64,000 bases of DNA, taken from assembly GCA_963821935.1 (NCBI GenBank), contig CAWGFM010000004.1, positions 62,001-126,000 of the forward strand. The letters are read 5' to 3'. Origin of the DNA: JAOUEA01 sp963821935 (GTDB taxonomy: Bacteria; Actinomycetota; UBA4738; HRBIN12). How positions within the stretch are numbered: position 1 is the stretch's first letter; every line of letters starts with the position of its first letter. Both the position numbers and the translations under genes were made by a program. The notes beneath the pieces are model-generated. The model had not been told where the DNA came from. It made no database searches and saw nothing but the letters and a program-made list of their open reading frames with translations. This document shows, piece by piece, positions 8,475 through 16,913 of this stretch.

Positions 8475-9740
8475 TCAGCGCGCGCGGAGCTCGGCGGCGA
8501 TGCGGTCCACGATCGCGGACGCGAGCTCGGGTTTGGTCCAGTCCCGCAGGCCCTGTTCGTGACCGTCCCGTCCGATGATCGCGGCGCGGTTGGTGTCGGA
8601 GCCGAACCCGGTTCCCTCGCGCCCCACCTCGTTGGCGATCAGGAGATCGGCACCCTTGCGTACCAGCTTCTGCCGGCCGCCGGCGACGACGTCGGACGTT
8701 TCGGCGGCGAAGCCGACCAGCATCGGGCGGGCGGTCCGCTCACCCAGCTCGCGCAGGATATCGGGCGTGGGCTCCAGCACCAGGTCGGGCGGGCCTTCGT
8801 CCTTCTTCAGCTTGCCGGCTGCCGCCTGCTTGGGGCGGAAGTCGGCCACCGCCGCTGCCATGACGACGACATCGGCTCCCTCCACGAGCTCGACGACCGC
8901 GTCTCGCATCTGCTCTGCGGTGGTAACCCGGTGCACCGAGACCTCGGCCGGCGGCGCCATCGTGCCAGGCCCGAGCACGAGCCGGACATCGGCGCCACGC
9001 GCCGCCGCTTCGGCGGCGATCGCCAGCCCCATCTTGCCGCTGGAATGATTGCCGATGAATCGGACCGGGTCGATGGGCTCGTGAGTCGGACCGGCGGCCA
9101 CCACCACCACCCGATCGGCCAGCTCGCCCGATCGCAGCGGGAAGACGTTGTCGGTGGAGGCGAGCATCGGGGCGGCATGATCCAGCAGGGTCGACTCGAT
9201 GGCCGCGGCGATCGCCTCGGGCTCGGCGAGCCGGCCGAGACCGCTGTCGCCGTGAGCGAGCGCCCCGTCGACCGGACCGACGACGACCGCCCCCCGGCTC
9301 ATGAGCGTCTGCACGTTGGACTGGGTCGCTGGATGCTCCCACATGCCCGTATGCATCGCGGGTGCGAGCACGAGCGGCGCGCCTGTTTCCAGGAGCGTCG
9401 AGGTCAGCAGGTCGTCGGCCAGGCCCGAAGCGAGCTTGGCCAGCACGTTGGCGGTGGCGGGCGCCACGACGGCCAGCTCCGACTCGTGCGCCAGCCGCAC
9501 GTGGAGCACCTCTCCCGGGCGTTCCCACAGGGACGAATGCACCGGGCGGCCGGTGAGCGCCGCGAAGGTGTCAGACCCCACGAACCGCGTGGCCGACTCG
9601 GTCATGACGACCGTGACGTCGTGCCCGGCACCGGTCAACAGGCGGACCAGGGAACCGGCCTTGTAGGCGGCGACACCGCCCGTAACCCCGACCAGGATGC
9701 GCCGTCCCCCGGGCGGTCCGATCGAGGTTCCGGTCGCCAT
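8475..9740 (-). CDS. coaBC: bifunctional phosphopantothenoylcysteine decarboxylase/synthetase
   Basis: 421 residues, coenzyme A synthesis. The CoaC flavin-binding half (about 1-190) shows GVTGGVAAYK, the catalytic histidine in HVRLAH and PAMHTGMWEHPAT; canonical PxMNxxMW has Asn where this has His, a variant I recall from other actinobacteria. The CoaB half shows FIGNHSSGKMG, the AAAVADF stretch and KLKK for CTP and substrate binding. ATG at 9740 chosen; a GTG lies one codon earlier. It follows rpoZ in the standard actinobacterial order. Confidence 0.95.
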   Translation of the reverse strand: MATGTSIGPPGGRRILVGVTGGVAAYKAGSLVRLLTGAGHDVTVVMTESATRFVGSDTFAALTGRPVHSSLWERPGEVLHVRLAHESELAVVAPATANVLAKLASGLADDLLTSTLLETGAPLVLAPAMHTGMWEHPATQSNVQTLMSRGAVVVGPVDGALAHGDSGLGRLAEPEAIAAAIESTLLDHAAPMLASTDNVFPLRSGELADRVVVVAAGPTHEPIDPVRFIGNHSSGKMGLAIAAEAAARGADVRLVLGPGTMAPPAEVSVHRVTTAEQMRDAVVELVEGADVVVMAAAVADFRPKQAAAGKLKKDEGPPDLVLEPTPDILRELGERTARPMLVGFAAETSDVVAGGRQKLVRKGADLLIANEVGREGTGFGSDTNRAAIIGRDGHEQGLRDWTKPELASAIVDRIAAELRAR

Positions 9741-9762
9741 CACGCCCCGACCCCGTGACGCT

Positions 9763-10011
9763 TCACTCTGCCTCGGCGGGGTCCTCGATGCGCTCGTACT
9801 CGATCTTGCCCTCGGCGATCTCCTCGAGCGCGATCGACAGCGGCTTGTTGGAGAACCCGGTCTCGACGAGCGGCGGCACGAACTCTCCGCGGCCTTCGCC
9901 GAGCTGGTTGTAGTAGCTGTTGATCTCGCGGGCCCGCTTGGCAGACAGGATCACGAGCGAGTACTTGGAGTCGACGGCGGCCAACAGGTCGTCGATCTTG
10001 GGTTCGATCAT
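9763..10011 (-). CDS. rpoZ: RNA polymerase omega subunit
   Basis: 82 residues, the usual size of actinobacterial omega. Begins MIEPKIDDLL, with the core KYSLVILSAKRAREIN and the conserved tail SIALEEIAEGKI. Omega helps fold and stabilise the beta' subunit. It lies between gmk and coaBC, 12 nt from the gmk stop, in the classical gmk-rpoZ pair. Confidence 0.96.
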   Translation of the reverse strand: MIEPKIDDLLAAVDSKYSLVILSAKRAREINSYYNQLGEGRGEFVPPLVETGFSNKPLSIALEEIAEGKIEYERIEDPAEAE

Positions 10012-10023
10012 GAGGGACCGTCC

Positions 10024-10614
10024 TTACGTGGGTTCGTCGTCCACGGCCGAGGAACCCTCGTCGTGGGATGCCTCGATGATAGCAGCGACCTGCGACGATG
10101 CGCGTTCCAGGTCGTCGTTCACGACCGTGTGGTCGAACCACGTTCGCTGGTCCAACTCCCAGCCCGCGGTCTGGAGCCGAAGGGCGATACGCTCCTCCGA
10201 CTCGGTGCCGCGGCCACGGAGCCGCCGCTCGAGCTCTTCGGGAGAAGGCGGTTCCAGGAAGATCAGGATCGCGTCGGGAACCAGCGCACGGATCTGTTCC
10301 GCTCCTTTGACGTCGATCTCGAGCAGCACGTCGTTCCCGGCCCGCCGCTCCTCCTCGACCCAGCTCCGGGGCGTGCCCGAGCGATGACCGACGATGTCGG
10401 CCCACTCCAACAGCTCGCCGTCCCGGATCATGCGATCGAACTCGTCGTCGTCCACGAAGAGATAGTCAATCTGGTTGACTTCTTGGGAACGAGGAGGACG
10501 GGTCGTGACGCTGACGGACAGCACCAACTGCTGCGGGATCCGGGACAGGACCTCGCGAACGACCGTTCCTTTGCCGACGCCGGATGGCCCCGCGATGACG
10601 AAGAGCGTGCCCGT
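10024..10614 (-). CDS. gmk: guanylate kinase, start codon not canonical
   Basis: Phosphorylates GMP to GDP. The P-loop GPSGVGKGT, then SVTTRPPR and the rest of the lid and GMP-binding domain are intact, about 196 residues from the start used here. No ATG, GTG or TTG lies in frame between the upstream in-frame TGA and the P-loop. The first normal start (TTG/GTG near 10530-10525) comes after the P-loop and would destroy the enzyme. I set the start at ACG 10614, 7 nt after the mihF stop. A non-AUG start such as ACG or ATC, or a base error, must be assumed. It lies between mihF and rpoZ, the expected place. Confidence 0.85.
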   Translation of the reverse strand, partial: TGTLFVIAGPSGVGKGTVVREVLSRIPQQLVLSVSVTTRPPRSQEVNQIDYLFVDDDEFDRMIRDGELLEWADIVGHRSGTPRSWVEEERRAGNDVLLEIDVKGAEQIRALVPDAILIFLEPPSPEELERRLRGRGTESEERIALRLQTAGWELDQRTWFDHTVVNDDLERASSQVAAIIEASHDEGSSAVDDEPT

Positions 10615-10621
10615 TGCGGCG

Positions 10622-10930
10622 CTACTTCGCGAACTTGGCGTTCAGCTGCTCCCGCTGCTTGGCACCGAGACCACGAACGCGACGGCTGGCGCTGATGTCG
10701 AGCTCTTCCATGATCTTGGCGGCTCGCACCTTGCCGACGCCGGGGAGGGATTCGAGCACGACCGACACCTTCATCTTGCCAACGGTGTCGTCCTCACGCT
10801 TCAACACCTGTTCGAGCGTGAGCTTCCCGGACTTCAACTCGCCCTTGAGCTCGGCACGAGCTTTGCGCGCGGCGGCGGCCTTCTTGAGGGCGTCTGCGCG
10901 CTGTTCCGGGGTCAACTGCGGTAGAGCCAT
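10622..10930 (-). CDS. mihF: actinobacterial integration host factor mIHF
   Basis: 102 residues. A nucleoid protein unrelated to proteobacterial IHF and restricted to Actinomycetota. Visible are the long N-terminal basic helix (RKARAELKGELKSG) and the helix-two-turn-helix with PGVGKVRAAKIMEEL followed by ISASRRVRGLG. It binds and bends DNA non-specifically. ATG at 10930 with the Shine-Dalgarno AAAGGGAG. It has its own promoter 43 bp upstream, marking a transcription unit mihF-gmk-rpoZ. Confidence 0.96.
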   Translation of the reverse strand: MALPQLTPEQRADALKKAAAARKARAELKGELKSGKLTLEQVLKREDDTVGKMKVSVVLESLPGVGKVRAAKIMEELDISASRRVRGLGAKQREQLNAKFAK

Positions 10931-10972
10931 GTCGCGCTCCCTTTCATCGTCTCAGGGTCGTAGAACCCGGGG

Positions 10973-11001
10973 AGTATACGCAGCCCCCAGACGGGTCACA
11001 A
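10973..11001 (-). promoter_or_regulatory. sigma70-type promoter of mihF
   Basis: On the minus strand TTGTGA (10996-11001) is followed 17 nt later by TATACT (10973-10978), a good housekeeping promoter with optimal spacing. Initiation would give a leader of roughly 35 nt before the mihF ATG. It lies in the 140-bp gap after pyrF, the largest break in this part of the cluster. Confidence 0.75.
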
Positions 11002-11070
11002 CGGCCGAATCGGCCATCTACCTGCGATTTCGCGCTCGGTGAGATCGGCCGCCGGACGAGGATGGCATCG

Positions 11071-11754
11071 TCATCGGGCGGCCAGGACGATGCCGCGGGC
11101 GACCCCCACCGGGTCGTCGGCCCCGATGATCGGACGCCCGACGACCAGGTAGTCGGCGCCCGCGTCGAGGGCGGCCGACGGCGTCAGCACCCGGACCTGA
11201 TCGTCACCGTTCCCGCCGTGCGGGCGGATGCCGGGGACCACCAGGCAGAACTCCTCGCCGCACACCGCTCGTACCTGCTCGACATCGATGCCCGAGACCA
11301 CGACGCCGTCCAGGCCCGCGGATCTGGCTTCGAACGCCAAGGAAGCGGGCGAAGCGAGGTCCTCACCCGACTGTGACGACAGGACGGTCACGGCCACGAC
11401 GGATGGGGTGGGAAGACCCGCCTCCGATGCGCCACGCTCGGCACCGTCGCGCGCCGCCCGCATCATGGCGTCTCCTCCCATGGCGTGCACGGTGAGCATC
11501 GCCACCCCGAGACTCGCGATGTTGGCGGCGGCTCGCTCCACCGTGGTGGGGATGTCGTGCAGCTTCGCGTCGACGAACACCGCGCCGTGCTCGGCGATGC
11601 GACGCACCGCGTCCGGCCCCGCCGCCCAGATCAACTCGAGGCCGACCTTCAGCATGCTCGCGTGCGGCGCCAGCGATGCCGCCAGCCGTTCGGCTGCATC
11701 CAGGTCGCTCACGTCCAGCGCCACCACCAACGGGTTGACCGGGCGCGGGATCAT
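11071..11754 (-). CDS. pyrF: orotidine 5'-phosphate decarboxylase
   Basis: 227 residues, last step to UMP. The class I catalytic array is visible as FVDAKLHDIPTTV (the K and D pair), with LVVPGIRPHGG and the phosphate-binding GADYLVVGRPI at the C-terminus. ATG at 11754 overlaps the pyrD stop as ATGA. It is the final gene of the pyr operon. Confidence 0.95.
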   Translation of the reverse strand: MIPRPVNPLVVALDVSDLDAAERLAASLAPHASMLKVGLELIWAAGPDAVRRIAEHGAVFVDAKLHDIPTTVERAAANIASLGVAMLTVHAMGGDAMMRAARDGAERGASEAGLPTPSVVAVTVLSSQSGEDLASPASLAFEARSAGLDGVVVSGIDVEQVRAVCGEEFCLVVPGIRPHGGNGDDQVRVLTPSAALDAGADYLVVGRPIIGADDPVGVARGIVLAAR

Positions 11755-12725
11755 GCGTCGGTTCCCTGCTCCTGGGGCTCGACGGCACCGAACGACGCGG
11801 GGACACGGAGCCTGGCCCGCACGTCACCGGGCGACCCCATGCCCTTGTCTTTGAGGTAGCGCACGATCCCCTGCGCGACCGTCACGGGCGCCGAGGGATC
11901 GACCAAGGTGGCACTGCCGACCTGGACCGCCCACGCTCCCGCCAGCATCGCCCCGATCGCGTCATCGCCGGTCCGGATGCCCCCCACCGCCACGACGGGG
12001 GTCTCCGGGATCGCGCGAGCCACCTCGAACACCGATCGCAGCATGAGCGGCGCGACCGCGGGCCCCGACAACCATCCGGTCACCCCGCCGAGGTCGGGAC
12101 GCAGACGCGAGGTCTGCACCGACATGGCGGGGGGCGGTCCGCCGACGACCACCCCGGTGACGCCGGCCCGGACCACGGCGCGCGCGATCTCGGGGAGGTC
12201 GGTCGCGAGCATCGGGATCTTCGCGAACACCGGTACGAGCGACATGCGGGCCACCGCGCCACCGATCTCGGCGGCACGGTCGGCATGCGCGCCCAGGACG
12301 TCCCGCTCGAGTTCGAGGTCGGGCCCGGACAGATGGACCTCGATGGCCGCGACCTCGGGCCTTCCCTGCAGCGATCCGGTCAGACGCACGTATTCCTCCA
12401 GCGTGCCGCCGGTGATCGAGACGACGATCTGGGTGCCGGCGCGCGCGAGGCGCGGAAGTTCATCGGCGACGAAGGCGTCGATCCCGGGGTTCTGCTCGCC
12501 GGTCGACCACACGATGCCCGCGGCCGACTCCGCGATTCTGGGCGTCGGTGTGCCCTTGCGCGGCTCCAGGGAGATGCTGCGACTGACGACGGCGCCGACC
12601 TTCCGCAGCTCGACCAGGCCGCTGAGCTCCCGGGCAACTCCTCCGCAGCCTGACGCGATCATGACGGGCGTCGGCAGCACGACGCCGCCGAGATCGACGC
12701 TGAGCGAGCGCTTCACGCCGGCCAC
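11751..12725 (-). CDS. pyrD: dihydroorotate dehydrogenase-like protein (class 1B-like, active site altered)
   Basis: About 324 residues, partner position to PyrK. The FMN barrel is recognisable by VMIASGCGG, LEPRKGTPTPR, EQNPG, the GGI(R)TGDDAI loop and AVQVGSA. The segment that should read like ELNISCPN, with the catalytic cysteine and an orotate-binding asparagine, reads EVHLSGPD, so both are missing. The conserved KATTLEPR lysine region reads SRSISLEPR. Either this enzyme works differently, or it is not the cell's active DHODH. The start is GTG 12725, with GGAGG 6 nt upstream; GTG at 12716 is an alternative. The symbol reflects family and context. Confidence 0.75.
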   Translation of the reverse strand: MAGVKRSLSVDLGGVVLPTPVMIASGCGGVARELSGLVELRKVGAVVSRSISLEPRKGTPTPRIAESAAGIVWSTGEQNPGIDAFVADELPRLARAGTQIVVSITGGTLEEYVRLTGSLQGRPEVAAIEVHLSGPDLELERDVLGAHADRAAEIGGAVARMSLVPVFAKIPMLATDLPEIARAVVRAGVTGVVVGGPPPAMSVQTSRLRPDLGGVTGWLSGPAVAPLMLRSVFEVARAIPETPVVAVGGIRTGDDAIGAMLAGAWAVQVGSATLVDPSAPVTVAQGIVRYLKDKGMGSPGDVRARLRVPASFGAVEPQEQGTDA

Positions 12726-12741
12726 AGTCGACCTCCGTCCG

Positions 12742-13614
12742 TTAGCCCGGCCACGAGCGCACCACCGGCAGGCCTTCGGGTGGCGTCGGGAGCATCGTGG
12801 GTTCCTCTGAGAGCCATCGATCCCACAGCACGCGCGCGGGGTTGAACACCGGCCCGTCCACGCACGATCGGACGTGGTCATAGCCGGCGCCGTCCTTGCG
12901 AGCGACCGGCACGACGCAGGTCTGGCACACCCCGAATCCGCAGCCCATGCGCTCTTCCACCAGTACCTGCGCCGGGATCTTCCGCTGGACGCAGAACTCC
13001 GCGAGTCGCGCGAGGGTGCCGGACGGCGCCGCCGCATAGATCACATCGGCGGCGGTGGCATCGGCCATGTCGGGCACCGCATCGAGCACGGTGCCTCGCT
13101 CCCCCAGGGTGCCGTCGCGGGTCATGATGGTGACGGTCTGCGACAAGCGCTTGGCCTCGATCGGCTTGAAGACCCGTTCGAGCGTGTCGCCACCCACCAC
13201 CATGTCGACCCGCTTGTGCCGGGCGAGGAGTTCCTGGGCCAGCAGGTAGATCGGCGCGGCAGCATGCCCTTCGGCGACCAGCAGGCAGTTGGTCAGGGCC
13301 CTCGGGTAGGCGAACGCTTTGCCCAGCGGCCCGATCACCGCCAAGAACTCGTGTGCCTTGGCGTCGGCCAGCCATCGGGTGCCCTCGCCAGTCGGATCGA
13401 CGATGAACTCCAACGTGCCGGCCCATCCGCCGCGTCGCGACGCCTGATGGATCGAGAAGTGCCGCCGCAGCATGAACTCTCGTCCTTCCGGCACGCGGAC
13501 CGAAAGGAACTGGCCGGGCCGGACCTTCTCGGCGATCTGGGGAGCGACGAGGGTCAGCGCTTGATACGCACCCAGCTTGCGGGTGGACAGGATCTCCGCG
13601 CGCACCTGCTTCAC
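12742..13614 (-). CDS. pyrK: dihydroorotate dehydrogenase electron-transfer subunit
   Basis: 290 residues. An FAD/[2Fe-2S] reductase that passes electrons from class 1B PyrD to NAD+. The flavin-binding RRHFSIH, an NAD-domain fold and the C-terminal cluster motif CGFGVCQTC plus a fourth cysteine (RSCVDGPVF) are intact. GTG at 13614 overlaps the carB stop as GTGA. PyrK is unusual in the best-studied actinobacteria, which use quinone-linked PyrD, so its presence helps place the organism. Confidence 0.9.
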   Translation of the reverse strand: MKQVRAEILSTRKLGAYQALTLVAPQIAEKVRPGQFLSVRVPEGREFMLRRHFSIHQASRRGGWAGTLEFIVDPTGEGTRWLADAKAHEFLAVIGPLGKAFAYPRALTNCLLVAEGHAAAPIYLLAQELLARHKRVDMVVGGDTLERVFKPIEAKRLSQTVTIMTRDGTLGERGTVLDAVPDMADATAADVIYAAAPSGTLARLAEFCVQRKIPAQVLVEERMGCGFGVCQTCVVPVARKDGAGYDHVRSCVDGPVFNPARVLWDRWLSEEPTMLPTPPEGLPVVRSWPG

Positions 13615-16600
13615 GCCGGTCCCTCCACCGCCGCGGCGGCCTCCTCGAACGTCAGCCGAGCTTGCATGGGCTCCCGCATGGCTTCGGCATGGTACTCCTG
13701 CAGGGAACGGGGCTCGGTCGGCCGGCCGCGCTGTGCCTCGATGCCGCGCACCGCCGCGAACACGCCCGGCAGCGTCGTGATGCACGGGACGCCGGCCGCC
13801 GCCGACGCCGTCCGGATGTAGTAGCCGTCGGTGCGCGGTCCGCGGCCGAACGGGGTGTTCACGACCAGATCGATGCGGCCATCGCGGATCAGCTCTGCCA
13901 CGTTGTCGGGACCCTCACTGACCTTCGCGACACGCTCGACGGGGATGCCGGCCCGCTGGAGCACGCCGGCCGTGCCGCCGGTCGCCAGCAAACGGAAGCC
14001 GAGATCGGCCAGGCGCCGCGCCGGGAACACGATGGCCCGCTTGTCGCGGTTCGCGACGCTGATGAACACCGTTCCCGCGCCGGGCAGCGCCGTCCCCCCC
14101 GCGTTCAACGCTTTCGCGAGCGCCCACCCGGGGTCGGCATCGATCCCCATGACCTCGCCGGTCGACTTCATCTCGGGCCCCAGCACCGTGTCGACTCCGG
14201 GGAACCGTCCGAAGGGCAGCACGGCGGCCTTGACGCTCGTGTACGGCAGGTGCCGGTAGTGGTGGGGATCGGCGGGCAGGATCTGCTCGGCTGCCAGTTG
14301 GGCGAGGGAGGTCCCGACCAGCACCCGGGTGACGATGCGGGCCAATGACACCCCGATCACCTTGGAGACGAACGGCACGGTGCGCGAGGCACGAGGGTTG
14401 GCCTCTAGGACCCAGATGCGCTCGTCCTTGACGGCCAGCTGCAGGTTCAGCAAGCCCACGACGCCGAGCCGCCGCGCGAGCCGCCGGGCGATGTCCTCAA
14501 CCACGTCGAGCTCGTCGTCGCTGAGCGTGGCCGGTGGGATCTGGCATGAGGAGTCGCCCGAGTGCACGCCGGCCTCCTCGATGTGCTCCATGACCGCCCC
14601 GATGAAGACGTCGCCGTTCGCATCGGCGACCGCGTCAACGTCCACCTCGATCGCTCCTTCGAGGAATCGGTCGACCAGGACCGGATGGTCCGGCGAGGCG
14701 TCCGCGGCGCTGCGCACGAACGTCGCGAGCTCGTCGTCGTCGTAGACGATCTCCATCGCGCGGCCCCCCAGCACGTACGAGGGTCGCACCACCACCGGAT
14801 AGCCGATGCGGTGCGCGACGGCGCGTGCTTCGTCCAACGTGCGTGCCTCACCGTGCGCGGGCGCGGGGATGTCCAGCTCGGCCAGGATGCGAGCGAACTT
14901 GCCGCGGTCCTCCGCCAGATCGATCGCGTCCGGCGACGTGCCGAGCACGGTGAAGCCTTCCTCCGTCAGCGTGCGAGCGAGCCGCAACGGCGTCTGCCCG
15001 CCCAGCTGGGCGATGACGCCCACCGGCCGCTCGGCACGGCAGACCGCCAGCACATCTTCAGCGGACAGCGGCTCGAAGTAGAGCCGGCTCGACGTGTCGT
15101 AGTCGGTGGAAACGGTCTCCGGATTCGAGTTGACCATGACCGACTCGAAGCCTGCCTCCTCCAAGGCGAACGCCGCATGGACACAGGCGTAGTCGAACTC
15201 GATGCCCTGACCGATCCGGTTGGGCCCGGCGCCCAGGATCACCACCCGAGGCCGTGTCGCGGGCACGACCTCGTCCTCCTCTTCGTAGGTGGAGTAGTGG
15301 TACGGGGTGCGCGCGGGGAACTCGCCGGCGCACGTGTCCACGGTCTTGAACACGGGACGCACACCGAGGGTGTCGCGATGACGCCGCACCGCGTCCTCGG
15401 TCGCGCCCGTCAGCGTGGCGATCCGCCCATCCGACAGACCGATCCGTTTGGCCTCCCACAGCTCCCGCGCCGACACGGCGGACAGGAAGCGCCCCTTCAA
15501 CGCATCGGCGCCCTGCACGACCTCGTCGATCTGGTCCACGAACCACGGATCGATGCGACTGGCCGCCGCCACAGCCTCGACCGCGTGGCCCTCACCCAGG
15601 GCGCGTTCGATCAGGTGCAACCGGCGCTCCGAGCCATCGGCCAGCGTGGCCATCACCTCGCCCGGCACGCCCGCAGCGTGATCGCCGCCTGCGTCCGAAC
15701 CGGTCTTCTCCAGGCCGCGCCACGCCTTGCCCAGCGCCTCCTTGAACGTGCGCCCGATCGCCATGACCTCACCGACCGACTTCATCGTCGAGGTCAGACG
15801 CGGATCGGCTTCGGGGAACTTCTCGAACGCGAACCGGGGGATCTTCACCACCACGTAGTCCAGCGTCGGTTCGAACGACACCGGCGTTTCGCGCGTGATG
15901 TCGTTCGTGATCTCGTCCAGCCGGAACCCCACGGCCAGCAGCGCGGCGATCTTCGCGATGGGGAACCCGGTCGCCTTCGAGGCAAGGGCGCTCGACCGGG
16001 AGACGCGCGGGTTCATCTCGATCAGCACCTGGCGACCGGTCCGGGGGTCCACCGCGAACTGCACGTTCGAACCGCCCGTCTCGACGCCGATCACCCGCAG
16101 CACGCGGAGCGCGGCATCGCGCATCTGTTGATACTCGCGGTCGGTCAGCGTCTGCTGGGGCGCCACCGTGACCGAGTCACCGGTGTGCACCCCCATGGGG
16201 TCGACGTTCTCGATCGAGCACACGACGACGGCGTTGTCGTCGGCATCGCGCATGACCTCGAGCTCGAACTCCTTCCATCCCGCGATCGACTCCTCCACCA
16301 AGATCTCCGAGACCGGCGAGATCTCCAAGGCGCGGGCCGCCAGCGTGGCGAGCTCGGTTCGGTCGGACGCGAACCCGCTGCCCCCGCCTCCCAGCGTGAA
16401 CGATGCCCGCACGATGAGGGGGTAGCCGATCGAGTCGCCGAGGGCGAGCGCCTCCTCCAGCGTGGAGGCGACACCGGCCTCGGGGACGTCGAGTCCCGCC
16501 TTGATCATCGTCTCCTTGAAGCCGCTGCGATCCTCCGCTCGATGGATCGCATCGAGCGAGGCTCCGATGAGCTCGATCCCCAAGCGGTCGAGGACGCCGG

Positions 16601-16913
16601 ACTCCGCCAGCGCCACCGCCACGTTCAGGCCGGTCTGGCCCCCCAGGGTCGGCAGGAGCGCCTCCGGGCGTTCGCGCTCCATGATCGACAGGACCGAGGA
16701 AGGGGTGAGCGGTTCGACGTAGGTTCGGTCGGCGAACTCCGGGTCGGTCATGATCGTGGCGGGGTTGGAGTTGACCAGCGCCACCTCATACCCCTGCTCG
16801 CGCAGCACCGTGCACGCTTGCGTGCCCGAGTAGTCGAACTCACAGGCCTGCCCGATCACGATCGGCCCCGACCCGATCACCATGATCTTCCGGAGGTCGT
16901 CCCGCCTAGGCAC
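13611..16913 (-). CDS. carB: carbamoyl-phosphate synthase large subunit
   Basis: 1100 residues, full length. Two homologous ATP-grasp halves are present, the first starting GSGPIVIGQACEFDYSG and the second GAGPNRIGQGIEFDY near residue 560. An MGS-like allosteric domain closes the protein (about 950-1090, ANRDKRAIVFPARRLADLGF). It makes carbamoyl phosphate from bicarbonate, ATP and ammonia delivered by CarA. The GTG start lies 8 bp inside the end of carA. Confidence 0.98.
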   Translation of the reverse strand: MPRRDDLRKIMVIGSGPIVIGQACEFDYSGTQACTVLREQGYEVALVNSNPATIMTDPEFADRTYVEPLTPSSVLSIMERERPEALLPTLGGQTGLNVAVALAESGVLDRLGIELIGASLDAIHRAEDRSGFKETMIKAGLDVPEAGVASTLEEALALGDSIGYPLIVRASFTLGGGGSGFASDRTELATLAARALEISPVSEILVEESIAGWKEFELEVMRDADDNAVVVCSIENVDPMGVHTGDSVTVAPQQTLTDREYQQMRDAALRVLRVIGVETGGSNVQFAVDPRTGRQVLIEMNPRVSRSSALASKATGFPIAKIAALLAVGFRLDEITNDITRETPVSFEPTLDYVVVKIPRFAFEKFPEADPRLTSTMKSVGEVMAIGRTFKEALGKAWRGLEKTGSDAGGDHAAGVPGEVMATLADGSERRLHLIERALGEGHAVEAVAAASRIDPWFVDQIDEVVQGADALKGRFLSAVSARELWEAKRIGLSDGRIATLTGATEDAVRRHRDTLGVRPVFKTVDTCAGEFPARTPYHYSTYEEEDEVVPATRPRVVILGAGPNRIGQGIEFDYACVHAAFALEEAGFESVMVNSNPETVSTDYDTSSRLYFEPLSAEDVLAVCRAERPVGVIAQLGGQTPLRLARTLTEEGFTVLGTSPDAIDLAEDRGKFARILAELDIPAPAHGEARTLDEARAVAHRIGYPVVVRPSYVLGGRAMEIVYDDDELATFVRSAADASPDHPVLVDRFLEGAIEVDVDAVADANGDVFIGAVMEHIEEAGVHSGDSSCQIPPATLSDDELDVVEDIARRLARRLGVVGLLNLQLAVKDERIWVLEANPRASRTVPFVSKVIGVSLARIVTRVLVGTSLAQLAAEQILPADPHHYRHLPYTSVKAAVLPFGRFPGVDTVLGPEMKSTGEVMGIDADPGWALAKALNAGGTALPGAGTVFISVANRDKRAIVFPARRLADLGFRLLATGGTAGVLQRAGIPVERVAKVSEGPDNVAELIRDGRIDLVVNTPFGRGPRTDGYYIRTASAAAGVPCITTLPGVFAAVRGIEAQRGRPTEPRSLQEYHAEAMREPMQARLTFEEAAAAVEGPA

